DNA from: Thalassobaculum litoreum DSM 18839
GTDB lineage: Bacteria > Pseudomonadota > Alphaproteobacteria > Thalassobaculales > Thalassobaculaceae
DNA: 64,000 bases
Direction of reading: 5' to 3'
Assembly: GCF_900102465.1 (NCBI RefSeq)
Contig: NZ_FNBW01000007.1
Coordinates: 245,115-309,114, forward strand
Shown here piece after piece: positions 25,561-33,387 of this stretch. Positions within the stretch are counted from its first letter, which is position 1, and every line of letters starts with the position of its first letter. The notes below the pieces were generated by a model. The model made no database searches, was not told the origin of the DNA, and worked only from the letters and a program-made list of their open reading frames with translations. A program made the position numbers and the translations under genes.

Positions 25561-26868
25561 TCAGTCAGATTTCGGTTTCGGTTCGGGCGCGCGCAGATAC
25601 AGCAAGGTTGCGCCCAGCATCAGCGCACCGAGGACGCCGAAGAACGCCGCATAGCCTGCCGTCGCCGTTCCGAACCACGCGTGGGCAACCTCGACGATGG
25701 CACCGCTGCCGATCTGCAGGATCGCGGTTCCACCCATGAGAACGCAGTTCAGCGTCGTCGTTCCGCGGCCGACGAGCTCCTTGGGGATGAGGGCGACGCC
25801 ATGTCCCATCAGGACGACGCTGAACGCGCCGACCAGGCACACGAGGATCAGCATCGACACCGTCACGACGAGCGGGGAGTCGATGAAGGCGGCCAGCGCG
25901 AGCAGGATCAGTCCGGTCAGCGACGCGCTGGCGACGACGACACGCCTGAACCCTCCGGCCCGTCGCTGGATCGGTCCGAACGCCAGCGTCCCGACGACGA
26001 AGGCCACGGCCAACACCGACAGCAGCTTGCCGCTGTCCAGGTTGTCCAGGCCGTGAACCTCATGCAGGTAGGGCGCGCCCCAGAGTCCGAGGATCGTGAT
26101 CACCGAGGAGTAGCCGAGCGCCACCATCGGCAGCACGTACAACAGTCCCGGGACCCGGAAGACCTGCGCCACCCCGCGGAACTTGGCGCCCAGGGATTCC
26201 CGGTTGCTGTCCGCGGCGTGCACCGGCGCGGGCGTGTCCCGCACCACGGCGTAGAACACGATTCCGATCACGGCGGTGAGTGCCGCCAGGACCAGGAATG
26301 TCGATCGCCAACCGATCCAGTCGGCCGACGCGGCCAGCGGCGACGTGGCGAGGAGGCTGCCCAGATTGGCGGTGGCGAACAGGATCGTCATGGCGCGGGT
26401 GAAGTCGCTGGGGCTGTGCCAGCGTGCCAGAATCACCAGCGAACCGACCATGCCGCCGGCAAGTCCGAGGCCGATCAGGAACCGCCCGGCGACCAGTGCC
26501 TCGACCGAATGGGCCATGGCGAACAGGGCCGAGCCGATGATCGAGAAAACCAACATGCTCGAGACGACCAGTCGCGCGCCGTATTTGTCGAACAGCACGC
26601 CGATCGGGATCTGGAGAGCCGCAAAGATCAGGAAGAACGCACCGGATGACAGACCGATCACGGCGGCGTCCAGATGCATCTCCGCCATGATCTGCGGGGC
26701 GATCACGCCGTTGGACGATCGGTAGAACTGACTGAGAACGGCGAGAACGATCATGGTCCAGAGCATGACCGTGACCCGCTTGACCCGAAGGCCAGACATC
26801 CCCGCGGAGTGGCGCGCCCAGGAGAGCACACTTCCGACCGTCCGTTCGACGCTTTCCTGCTGACTCAT
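25561..26868 (-). CDS. Major facilitator superfamily transporter
   Basis: 435 residues with about 12 hydrophobic segments. MFS motif A is GVLFDKYGARLVVSS between helices 2 and 3, and RFLIGLGLAGGMVGSLVIL is in helix 4/5. A 30-residue hydrophilic N-terminus precedes helix 1. The subgroup resembles anion/drug-type permeases; the substrate is unknown. It is 65 bp upstream of the PruR-like gene on the same strand, so it may be the first gene of the pterin-signalling operon and could export or import the signal, which is speculative. Confidence 0.9.
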   Translation of the reverse strand: MSQQESVERTVGSVLSWARHSAGMSGLRVKRVTVMLWTMIVLAVLSQFYRSSNGVIAPQIMAEMHLDAAVIGLSSGAFFLIFAALQIPIGVLFDKYGARLVVSSMLVFSIIGSALFAMAHSVEALVAGRFLIGLGLAGGMVGSLVILARWHSPSDFTRAMTILFATANLGSLLATSPLAASADWIGWRSTFLVLAALTAVIGIVFYAVVRDTPAPVHAADSNRESLGAKFRGVAQVFRVPGLLYVLPMVALGYSSVITILGLWGAPYLHEVHGLDNLDSGKLLSVLAVAFVVGTLAFGPIQRRAGGFRRVVVASASLTGLILLALAAFIDSPLVVTVSMLILVCLVGAFSVVLMGHGVALIPKELVGRGTTTLNCVLMGGTAILQIGSGAIVEVAHAWFGTATAGYAAFFGVLGALMLGATLLYLRAPEPKPKSD

Positions 26869-27220
26869 TTGTCTGATGCACCCTCTCCCCTGATTGCATC
26901 AACGTGGACGGCATGTATGAAAAATGAGTTAACTATCGTTAAATTTGATCGGCTTGTTGGAGAATGGGGGCGGCCCCGATCCGGGTTGAGGGTCGGCCGG
27001 CCGGTACGCCGCAACCGCCCACCCTTCCTGCACAGCAACCGACCAGCCGACAAGCTTGTCGATGCCGCTTTAGAAAAGGACGCCACTCCAGGCGACACGG
27101 GAGAACAGGAGAACCTGATCGCGGCTCACTTGACGCCAGCCTGGGCGGTGCCCGTGGTCTTGCCACTCCAGGTTTTCAGGGCGAGACCGGTCCCCAGAAA
27201 CCCTCCCTTACGAATACCCT
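26869..27220. other. Intergenic region upstream of the MFS gene
   Basis: 352 bp between the MFS start and the amidohydrolase remnant. It contains a small dyad (26929-26942) in a short AT-rich patch that is probably the MFS promoter. The rest is GC-rich without a credible gene on either strand and looks like eroded DNA. Confidence 0.5.
26929..26942. promoter_or_regulatory. TTAAC-N4-GTTAA dyad upstream of the MFS/pterin-signalling operon
   Basis: Perfect 5-bp inverted repeat TTAACtatcGTTAA in an AT-rich patch 61 bp before the MFS start codon. Position and symmetry suit an operator. The cognate regulator is unknown. Confidence 0.35.
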
Positions 27221-27508
27221 TCAATCCGTCCCACGAACGCTGACGTCAGACACGCCCTCCCAGCGCAGCTCCATATTGTAGAAGAGCCCGCCGCGGATCA
27301 GGTGGGTATGGCTGTCGTTGAGTCCGGGAATGACCCGCCTGTTGCCGAGATCGACAATTTTCGTCTCGGGCCCGGCCAGGGGCATCACGTCCCGTTCCAT
27401 CCCGGCCGCCTGGATCACGCCACCGACGATCGCGACCGCCTCGGCCTCCGGATTGGAAGGATCCAGGGTCGTCACCCGACCGTTCGTTAGGATCGGATCA
27501 GGGGTCAT
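27221..27508 (-). pseudogene. N-terminal remnant of a YtcJ-like amidohydrolase
   Basis: Only about 95 residues remain of a family whose members are about 550 long. The fragment MTPDPILTNGRVTTLD ... VDLGNRRVIPGLNDSHTHLIRGG is the classical start of amidohydrolase-3 (YtcJ) enzymes, including the HxH-type metal motif (SHTHL), and then runs into a stop. The barrel and remaining metal ligands are gone. It lies in a stretch of decayed genes. Confidence 0.75.
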
Positions 27509-27617
27509 CGGGGGCCTCTCGGGGGTGAGCATTGAGGGGGGCGAGGGGCCCGGCGCCGCGAAGCGGACGACGCGACGCCGGGGGAGCGCGTCAGCCGGCG
27601 GCGACCGGGGCCAGCGC

Positions 27618-27983
27618 CTTATGTTCGACGGCGGCGACCCGGCGCTGCATCCGGACCGCTACGCATGGCGCAACCCGATATGCGGCGCGCAGCTTCCCGA
27701 ACTCATGGCGACCTTCCATCCGGGCTTTCTCGACGACGATCTGCTGAGGCGGATCGCGGCCAGCGCGGACAACTGGTGCGCCCCCGGGGTGTTGCGTGCC
27801 CAGGGTGAGCGGATTTTGGGCGAGCGGATCCTGGCCGACGGGGACGACCGGAGCGCCGCCGAGGCCGAAGCCTTGTTCCGCCGGTCGATGACCCTCGCGG
27901 GCGCGGTCCGAACACACGACCACGATCGCCGGCCGACCGCGGTCCTGCGTTCCCACAAACATGGCGGTGGACCAAGTCAGTGA
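27618..27983 (+). pseudogene. C-terminal remnant of an ATPase/adenylate-cyclase-type TPR protein
   Basis: The translated segment DDDLLRRIAASADNWCAPGVLRAQGE ... SAAEAEALFRRSMTLAG resembles the terminal TPR helices of large predicted ATPases fused to cyclase or winged-helix domains, where W-x-APELLR-x-KGE and AEA-x-FRRAL are hallmark patterns. Nothing upstream continues the frame meaningfully. A duplicated ERILGERIL stretch suggests decay. Assignment is by motif resemblance only. Confidence 0.4.
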
Positions 27984-28113
27984 AGGGAGGATCGGTTCCG
28001 CGACTGGCGGTCCCCACCTTGTGCCCGCACTCATATCCGTTAAATTGGCGCTCTAACCTGCCCAGGCCGGTGTTCCTCGTTCGACAGGTTCCAAGTTCAT
28101 CCTTGGGCTGTTA

Positions 28114-28152
28114 CGGCTACGACACGCGGCCGGCCAACGGCCGCGTTAGCCG
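28114..28152 (+). promoter_or_regulatory. Strong stem-loop upstream of the TRAP operon
   Basis: Nine-bp perfect stem (ACGCGGCCG/CGGCCGCGT, loop GCCAA) extended by CGGCTA/TAGCCG across a 4-nt one-sided bulge, 42 bp before the dctP start. No T-run follows. It may be the terminator of something upstream, a 5' leader structure or an operator; the sequence does not decide. Confidence 0.45.
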
Positions 28153-28194
28153 ATCACCGGTGAAACAAAAGAACACGCAAAGGAGAGGCCTATC

Positions 28195-29166
28195 ATGCGC
28201 AAGCTGCTATCCACTGCGCTGACCGCCGCCATTCTCGGCATTTCAGCTCCCGCGGTCGCGGAGACCTGGGACATGCCGACGCCCTACCCGGACGGCAACT
28301 TCCAGACCAAGAACGTCTACTGGTTCGTCGACAGGGTTAAGGAACTGTCCGGCGGCGAGCTGGAGATCAACGTCCACAGCGCCGCGTCGCTCTTCAAGAT
28401 GCCCGAGATCAAGCGCGCCGTCCGCTCCCAGCAGGCGCCGATCGGCGAGGTCCTGATGAGCGTTCACGGCAACGAGAACGCCCTGTGGGAGGTCGACGGC
28501 ATCCCGTTCCTCGCCGCCGGCTACGACAACGCCTGGAATCTGTGGCAGGCCCAGAAGCCGCTGATCACGGAGCTGATGGCCGAAGAGGGGCTGATGCCTC
28601 TCTACACCGTCGCCTGGCCGGGCCAGGGCCTGTATGTGCAGGAGGAGCTCTCGGACCTCGGCGCGATGGAGGGCATGAAGTTCAGGGCCTACAACGCGGC
28701 AACGTCGCGGATGGCCGAACTCATGGGCGCGATCCCGACCACCGTCCAGTATGCCGAGGTGCCGCAGGCGTTCTCGACCGGCCTGGTCTCGGCGATGCTC
28801 ACCTCCGGCGCGACCGGTGTCGACGTCAAGGCGTGGGACTTCCTGAACGTCTACTACGACACCAAGGCGATGCACCCGAAGAACATGGTGTTCGTGAACA
28901 AGCGGGCCTTCGACGCGCTGGACGAGAAGGTGCAGAAGGCGCTGCTGCAGGCCGCCGAGGAGGCCGAGAAGCGCGGCTGGGACGAGTCCCGCAAGGTCGC
29001 GGCCGATACGGTCAAGACCCTGGCCGATAACGGCATGAAGGTGCCGGAAGCCAGCGACGCCCTGGTGGAGGGTCTCAAGGGTGTCGGCGAGACCATGACC
29101 GGCGAATGGCTGGAGCGCGCCGGCGACGGCGGCAAGACGCTGATCGACGCCTATCGCGGCATGTGA
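28195..29166 (+). CDS. dctP: TRAP transporter periplasmic binding protein, DctP family
   Basis: 323 residues with a Sec signal peptide (1-22, AVA-ET). DctP fold markers: DMPTPYPDGNFQTKNVYWFVDRVKELSGGELEINVHSAASLFKMPEIKRAVRSQQAPIGE, and the conserved Arg region GMKFRAYNAATSRMAELMGAIPTTVQYAEVPQAFSTGLVSAMLTSG that binds a ligand carboxylate. GGAGAGG precedes the ATG. Genes for both membrane subunits and for hydantoinase HyuAB follow on the same strand, so the ligand is probably a carboxylated hydantoin- or lactam-like compound (inference from context). Confidence 0.94.
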   Translation: MRKLLSTALTAAILGISAPAVAETWDMPTPYPDGNFQTKNVYWFVDRVKELSGGELEINVHSAASLFKMPEIKRAVRSQQAPIGEVLMSVHGNENALWEVDGIPFLAAGYDNAWNLWQAQKPLITELMAEEGLMPLYTVAWPGQGLYVQEELSDLGAMEGMKFRAYNAATSRMAELMGAIPTTVQYAEVPQAFSTGLVSAMLTSGATGVDVKAWDFLNVYYDTKAMHPKNMVFVNKRAFDALDEKVQKALLQAAEEAEKRGWDESRKVAADTVKTLADNGMKVPEASDALVEGLKGVGETMTGEWLERAGDGGKTLIDAYRGM

Positions 29167-29220
29167 TCGGCCAACGCCGTCCAACAGGCACGTTGCCTGA
29201 CGGGCCGCGATGCCCGGGCC

Positions 29221-29242
29221 GTCCCCCGTTCCGGCGGGGGGC
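29221..29242 (+). terminator. Stem-loop after dctP
   Basis: An 8-bp GC-rich stem (GUCCCCCG/CGGGGGGC, one G-U pair) with a 6-nt loop lies 55 nt after the dctP stop and 105 nt before dctQ. No T-tract. Comparable structures follow the other three binding-protein genes in the window. Confidence 0.5.
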
Positions 29243-29346
29243 GGCGCTCTGCCGGCGCGGTCCGATGGGGCCGCGCCTGCACGGGGCGCGGGTCGCCGGT
29301 CGGGCCCGGAACCTCAGGAAACCCTCCGCGGGACAGGAGTCCTACA

Positions 29347-29862
29347 ATGCTGATACGCCGTGTGCTCGATGGGCTCTACCTGGCCAGTGCCGCGCTCGCG
29401 GCGATGCTGCTGGCGGGAATCGGGGTCCTGATCCTGGCGCAGATCGTCGGTCGGTTCTTCGGGATCGTCGTGCCGTCGGCCAACGAGATTTCAGGCTTCT
29501 TCCTCGCGACCTCGACCTTTCTGGCGCTGGCCTACAGCTTCAGGGGCGGGACCCATATCCGCGTCACGCTGGTCGTGTCGCATCTGCCGAAACACCTCCA
29601 TAACGCGTCGGTCGTTCTGGCGCTGTCGGTTGCCACGATCCTCAGCGGGTACTTCACATACTACGCCTACGGTCTCGCCGCCGAGAGCTGGCGCTACGGC
29701 GACCTGTCGGATGGTCTGGTCGGCGTCCCGCTGTGGATTCCTCAGAGCAGCATGGCGTTCGGGCTGGTCATGATGACGATCGCCTGTTTCGACGAGCTGG
29801 TCCGGGTCCTGCGCGGGCGCGAGCCCAGTTTCAAGGAAAACACCGAATCCGTTCTGGATTGA
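29347..29862 (+). CDS. dctQ: TRAP transporter small permease, DctQ family
   Basis: 171 residues with four hydrophobic segments (about 10-35, 48-68, 88-108, 130-150). The DctQ pattern includes GRFFGIVVPSANEISGFFLATSTFLALAYSFRGGTHIRVTLV. Together with DctM it forms the membrane part of a Na+-driven importer fed by the dctP product. The hydrophilic C-terminus ends in FKENTESVLD. Confidence 0.93.
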   Translation: MLIRRVLDGLYLASAALAAMLLAGIGVLILAQIVGRFFGIVVPSANEISGFFLATSTFLALAYSFRGGTHIRVTLVVSHLPKHLHNASVVLALSVATILSGYFTYYAYGLAAESWRYGDLSDGLVGVPLWIPQSSMAFGLVMMTIACFDELVRVLRGREPSFKENTESVLD

Positions 29863-29930
29863 CGTCGGCGTCCGGTCCGACGTGACGCCACTCTTTCCGG
29901 TTACCGCCAAGCCCCGAGGATCTTCCAGTC

Positions 29931-31238
29931 GTGGACATCGCCACCGCCTCCATCATTCTCGCAATCGGCCTGCTCGTCCTGCTGGCGGCCGGTCTCTGGG
30001 TCGCGATCGCCCTGCTGATCGTCGGCCTCGCGGCCATGAGCATGTTCTCCAGCGCGCCGGCCGGCGCCATCATGGCGACGACGGTCTGGGGATCGATCTC
30101 GACCTGGACGCTGACCGCCCTGCCGCTGTTCGTCTGGATGGGCGAGATCCTGTTTCGAACTCGGCTGTCGGAGGACATGTTCGGCGGACTGGCGCCCTGG
30201 CTGACCCGGCTGCCCGGCCGGCTGATGCATGTGAACATTCTGGGATGCGCCGTGTTCGCCGCGGTGTCCGGCTCCTCCGCCGCCACCGCGATGACGATCG
30301 GCAAGATGTCGGTCCCGGAACTGAGTCAGCGCGGCTATGACGAGAAGCAGATCATCGGCTCGCTCGCCGGCTCTGCCACCCTGGGGCTGCTGATCCCGCC
30401 CTCCATCATTCTGATCGTCTACGGTGTGGCCGCCGAGGAGTCGATCATCCGGTTGTTCATCGCCGGCATCATCCCCGGCATCCTGCTTGCCGGAATGTTC
30501 ATGAGCTACGTCGCCGTCTGGTCGCTGATGAACCCGGCGAAGGTCCCGGTGATGACCGAGCAGTACACCCTGTGGCAGCGGATCGCCGCCTCGCGTCGGC
30601 TGCTTCCGGTCATCCTGCTGATCGGGTTCGTGATCGGGTCGATCTACGCCGGACTGGCGACCGCGACCGAGGCGGCGTGCCTCGGCGTCGTCGGCGCGCT
30701 CGCCCTTTCGGCGCTGTCCCGGACCCTGACGTGGTCGACCTTCGTCGACAGCCTGATCGGCGCGACCAAGACCAGCTGCATGATCTGCTTCATCCTGGCC
30801 GGGGCCGCCTTCCTGTCGACGGCCATGGGCTTCACCGGCATCCCGCGCGGGCTGGCCGAGTGGATCCGCGACATGCAGCTGTCGCCCTATGCGCTGCTCG
30901 CCGCGCTGACGGTGTTCTTCATCGTTCTCGGCTGCTTCCTCGACGGTATCTCCGTGGTGGTCCTGACCGTCGCGGTGATCCTGCCGATGATCGAGGCGGC
31001 GGGCATCGACAAGCTGTGGTTCGGCATCTACGTCGTCCTCGTGGTCGAGATGTCCCAGATCACCCCGCCCGTGGGTTTCAACCTCTTCGTGATCCAGGGA
31101 CTCACGGGGAGGAACATCCTCTATGTCGCGAAGGCGGCGCTGCCGTTCTTCCTTCTGATGTGCGCGGCGGTGGTGCTGCTCATCGTGTTTCCCGAAGTGG
31201 TGACCTGGCTGCCTGAAGTGGCCACGTCCCGGAACTGA
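29931..31238 (+). CDS. dctM: TRAP transporter large permease, DctM family
   Basis: 435 residues from GTG 29931, with about 12 hydrophobic segments. DctM landmarks: FSSAPAGAIMATTVWGS, LPLFVWMGEILFRTRLSEDMF, AAVSGSSAATAMTIGKMSVPEL, GSATLGLLIPPSIILIVYGVAAEESI, and LVVEMSQITPPVGFNLFVIQG near the end. It is the transport-driving subunit. 68 bp after dctQ and 73 bp before hyuA in one operon. Confidence 0.95.
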   Translation: MDIATASIILAIGLLVLLAAGLWVAIALLIVGLAAMSMFSSAPAGAIMATTVWGSISTWTLTALPLFVWMGEILFRTRLSEDMFGGLAPWLTRLPGRLMHVNILGCAVFAAVSGSSAATAMTIGKMSVPELSQRGYDEKQIIGSLAGSATLGLLIPPSIILIVYGVAAEESIIRLFIAGIIPGILLAGMFMSYVAVWSLMNPAKVPVMTEQYTLWQRIAASRRLLPVILLIGFVIGSIYAGLATATEAACLGVVGALALSALSRTLTWSTFVDSLIGATKTSCMICFILAGAAFLSTAMGFTGIPRGLAEWIRDMQLSPYALLAALTVFFIVLGCFLDGISVVVLTVAVILPMIEAAGIDKLWFGIYVVLVVEMSQITPPVGFNLFVIQGLTGRNILYVAKAALPFFLLMCAAVVLLIVFPEVVTWLPEVATSRN

Positions 31239-31311
31239 ACCTTTCCGCCTGGAGGGCGGCCGGTGGCGATCGCCGAGCCGGCCCGATGCTGAGATAAACG
31301 GGAGAGAACGC

Positions 31312-33387
31312 ATGGTCTCGCTCAAGGCGCCGTGGCGCGTTGGAGTTGACGTCGGAGGCACGTTCACCGACATGGTGATCGCCGATGCCGACGGCCGCCT
31401 CCACGTCTTCAAGGTCCCGTCGGTGCCGGAAGACCCGGCGCGGGGCGTGATGAACGCGGTCGGCAAGGCGGCGCAGGATCTGGGCGTCGACCAGCGGATC
31501 TTTCTGGAGAACTGCGCGTTCTTCGCCCACGGCTCGACCGTCGCCACCAACACCCTGTTGGAACGCAAGGGAGCCAAGGTCGGTCTCGTGACGACCGAGG
31601 GCTTTCGCGACAGCCTGGAGATCCGGCGCGGCATCCGCGCCAATCCATGGGACCACCGCACGCCGTATCCGGAGGTTCTGGTCCCCCGCTACCTCCGCCG
31701 TCCGGTGGCGGGCCGGCTGGACACCCACGGGCGGGAACTGGCGCCGGTCGATCTCGACCAGGCCCGCGAGATCGGCGCGCGGTTCCGCGCCGAGGGCGTC
31801 GAGGCCGTCGCGATCTGTCTGCTGAACGCCTTCGCCAATCCGGAGCACGAGCGTCTGGTGGCCGACGCGGTGGCCGGGTCCTGGGGCGGAGACTGGATCG
31901 CGCTGTCGAGCGCCATCGTCCCGATCATCGGCGAGTACGAGCGGACCTCGACCACCGTGGTCAACGCCTACGTGGCGCCCCGGGTCGTCGGTTATCTCCA
32001 GGCGCTGGAGCGGGAGCTGATCGACGGCGGGCTGCCGCACCGGCTGTTCATGCTGCAGTCGAACGGCGGTGCTGTGTCCGTCCGGCAGATCGCGGAACGG
32101 CCGGTCAACCTGATCCTCTCCGGGCCGGCCGCGGGCGTGGGCTCGATGCGCCATTTCGCCCGGGCCGCCGGCCACGACAACCTGATCTCGATGGAGATCG
32201 GCGGGACGAGCTGCGACGTGATGCTGATGGCGGAGGGACGCATCGCCATCACGGACGAGCTGTCGGTCGCCGACTACGACCTGATGATCCCGTCGGTCGA
32301 CATCCACACGGTGGGTGCCGGCGGCGGGACGATCGCCGGCGTGGACGCCGCCGGGATGCTGTTCGCGGGGCCGCGCGGCGCCGGTGCGCGTCCGGGCCCG
32401 GCCTGTTACGGCTTCGGTGGGACGGAGCCGACGGTGACCGATGCCAATCTGGTGCTCGGCCGCCTGAAACCGGGTGCCTATGCCGGCGGCTCGGTCACCC
32501 TCGACCGTGAGCTGGCCTCCGAGGCGGTGCGCAGTCGGGTCGCGGACCCTCTGGGCCTGAGCGAGACCGAGGCCGCCGCCGGTATTCTGCGACTGGTCGA
32601 GCAGAATCTGCTCCAGGCGGTGGAGCGGATCTCGATCCAGCGCGGCCAGAATCCCGCCCGCTTCATGCTGGTCGCCTGCGGCGGTGCCGGGCCGATGCAT
32701 GGCGCGGCCGTGGCGCGGCGTCTGGGGTGCCGGGCGGTGTATGTTCCCCGTCAGGCGGGCGCGTTCTGCGCCCTGGGCATGCTGCATTCCGATGTGCGTC
32801 AGGATTTTATGGACGTGCATTTCCAGGATCTGGACACGCTCGCCGACGCGCCGGTGGAGGACCGGTTCGCCGCCCTGGAACGGGACGCCTCGGAGATGCT
32901 GACCCGGGAAGGGTTCGACCCGGCCGACACCGCGACCGAGCGCGAGGTCGACCTGCGCTACGACGGTCAGCAATGGGATCTGCGGATACCGATCGCGGCG
33001 GGGGCGGGGGCCGGCGACATCCGGGGCGCCTTCGAGCGCGAATACGACCGCCGCTTCGGTCACACGGTGCCGGGCGGGCGGATTCTGATCACCGCCCTGC
33101 GGGTGGTGGGCAAAGGACTGATGCCGCCGCTCGACGAGGCCGCCATGCCGGCGGCGACGGACGGTGTCCGGGCGATCGATCATCGCGAGGCCTATGTCGA
33201 CGACAGGCACGGGGCGATGCGCTGCGCGGTCTATCACGGCGCCGATTTGCGGCCGGGCCATACGCTGCAGGGGCCGCTGCTGATCGAGGAGGCGACGACG
33301 ACGATCTTCGCCGGCCCGCGCGACCGGGTCGAGGTCGATCCGGCTGGCAACTATCTGATCCACCTGGACCGGGAGGGAGACGCGTGA
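31312..33387 (+). CDS. hyuA: Hydantoinase/oxoprolinase subunit A
   Basis: 691 residues from ATG 31312 behind GGGAGAGAACGC. The actin-like ATPase N-terminus VGVDVGGTFTDMVIAD, GSTVATNTLLERKGAKVGLVTTEGFRD, AAGVGSMRHFARAAGH ... SMEIGGTSCDVMLM and GAGGGTIAGVD are family signatures; ACGGAGPMHGAAVA is near residue 460. With subunit B it hydrolyses cyclic amides such as N-methylhydantoin or 5-oxoproline with ATP. Overlap of its TGA with the hyuB ATG indicates tight coupling. The TRAP transporter upstream probably brings in the substrate. Confidence 0.95.
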   Translation: MVSLKAPWRVGVDVGGTFTDMVIADADGRLHVFKVPSVPEDPARGVMNAVGKAAQDLGVDQRIFLENCAFFAHGSTVATNTLLERKGAKVGLVTTEGFRDSLEIRRGIRANPWDHRTPYPEVLVPRYLRRPVAGRLDTHGRELAPVDLDQAREIGARFRAEGVEAVAICLLNAFANPEHERLVADAVAGSWGGDWIALSSAIVPIIGEYERTSTTVVNAYVAPRVVGYLQALERELIDGGLPHRLFMLQSNGGAVSVRQIAERPVNLILSGPAAGVGSMRHFARAAGHDNLISMEIGGTSCDVMLMAEGRIAITDELSVADYDLMIPSVDIHTVGAGGGTIAGVDAAGMLFAGPRGAGARPGPACYGFGGTEPTVTDANLVLGRLKPGAYAGGSVTLDRELASEAVRSRVADPLGLSETEAAAGILRLVEQNLLQAVERISIQRGQNPARFMLVACGGAGPMHGAAVARRLGCRAVYVPRQAGAFCALGMLHSDVRQDFMDVHFQDLDTLADAPVEDRFAALERDASEMLTREGFDPADTATEREVDLRYDGQQWDLRIPIAAGAGAGDIRGAFEREYDRRFGHTVPGGRILITALRVVGKGLMPPLDEAAMPAATDGVRAIDHREAYVDDRHGAMRCAVYHGADLRPGHTLQGPLLIEEATTTIFAGPRDRVEVDPAGNYLIHLDREGDA

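Noticed and set aside
27591..28034. 147-codon minus-strand frame
   Set aside because: No family resemblance and no ribosome binding site. The opposite strand shows the TPR-like remnant instead.
29901..31661. 586-codon minus-strand frame
   Set aside because: Antisense to dctM and the start of hyuA; translation is Gln/Arg/Gly/His-rich without any family feature.
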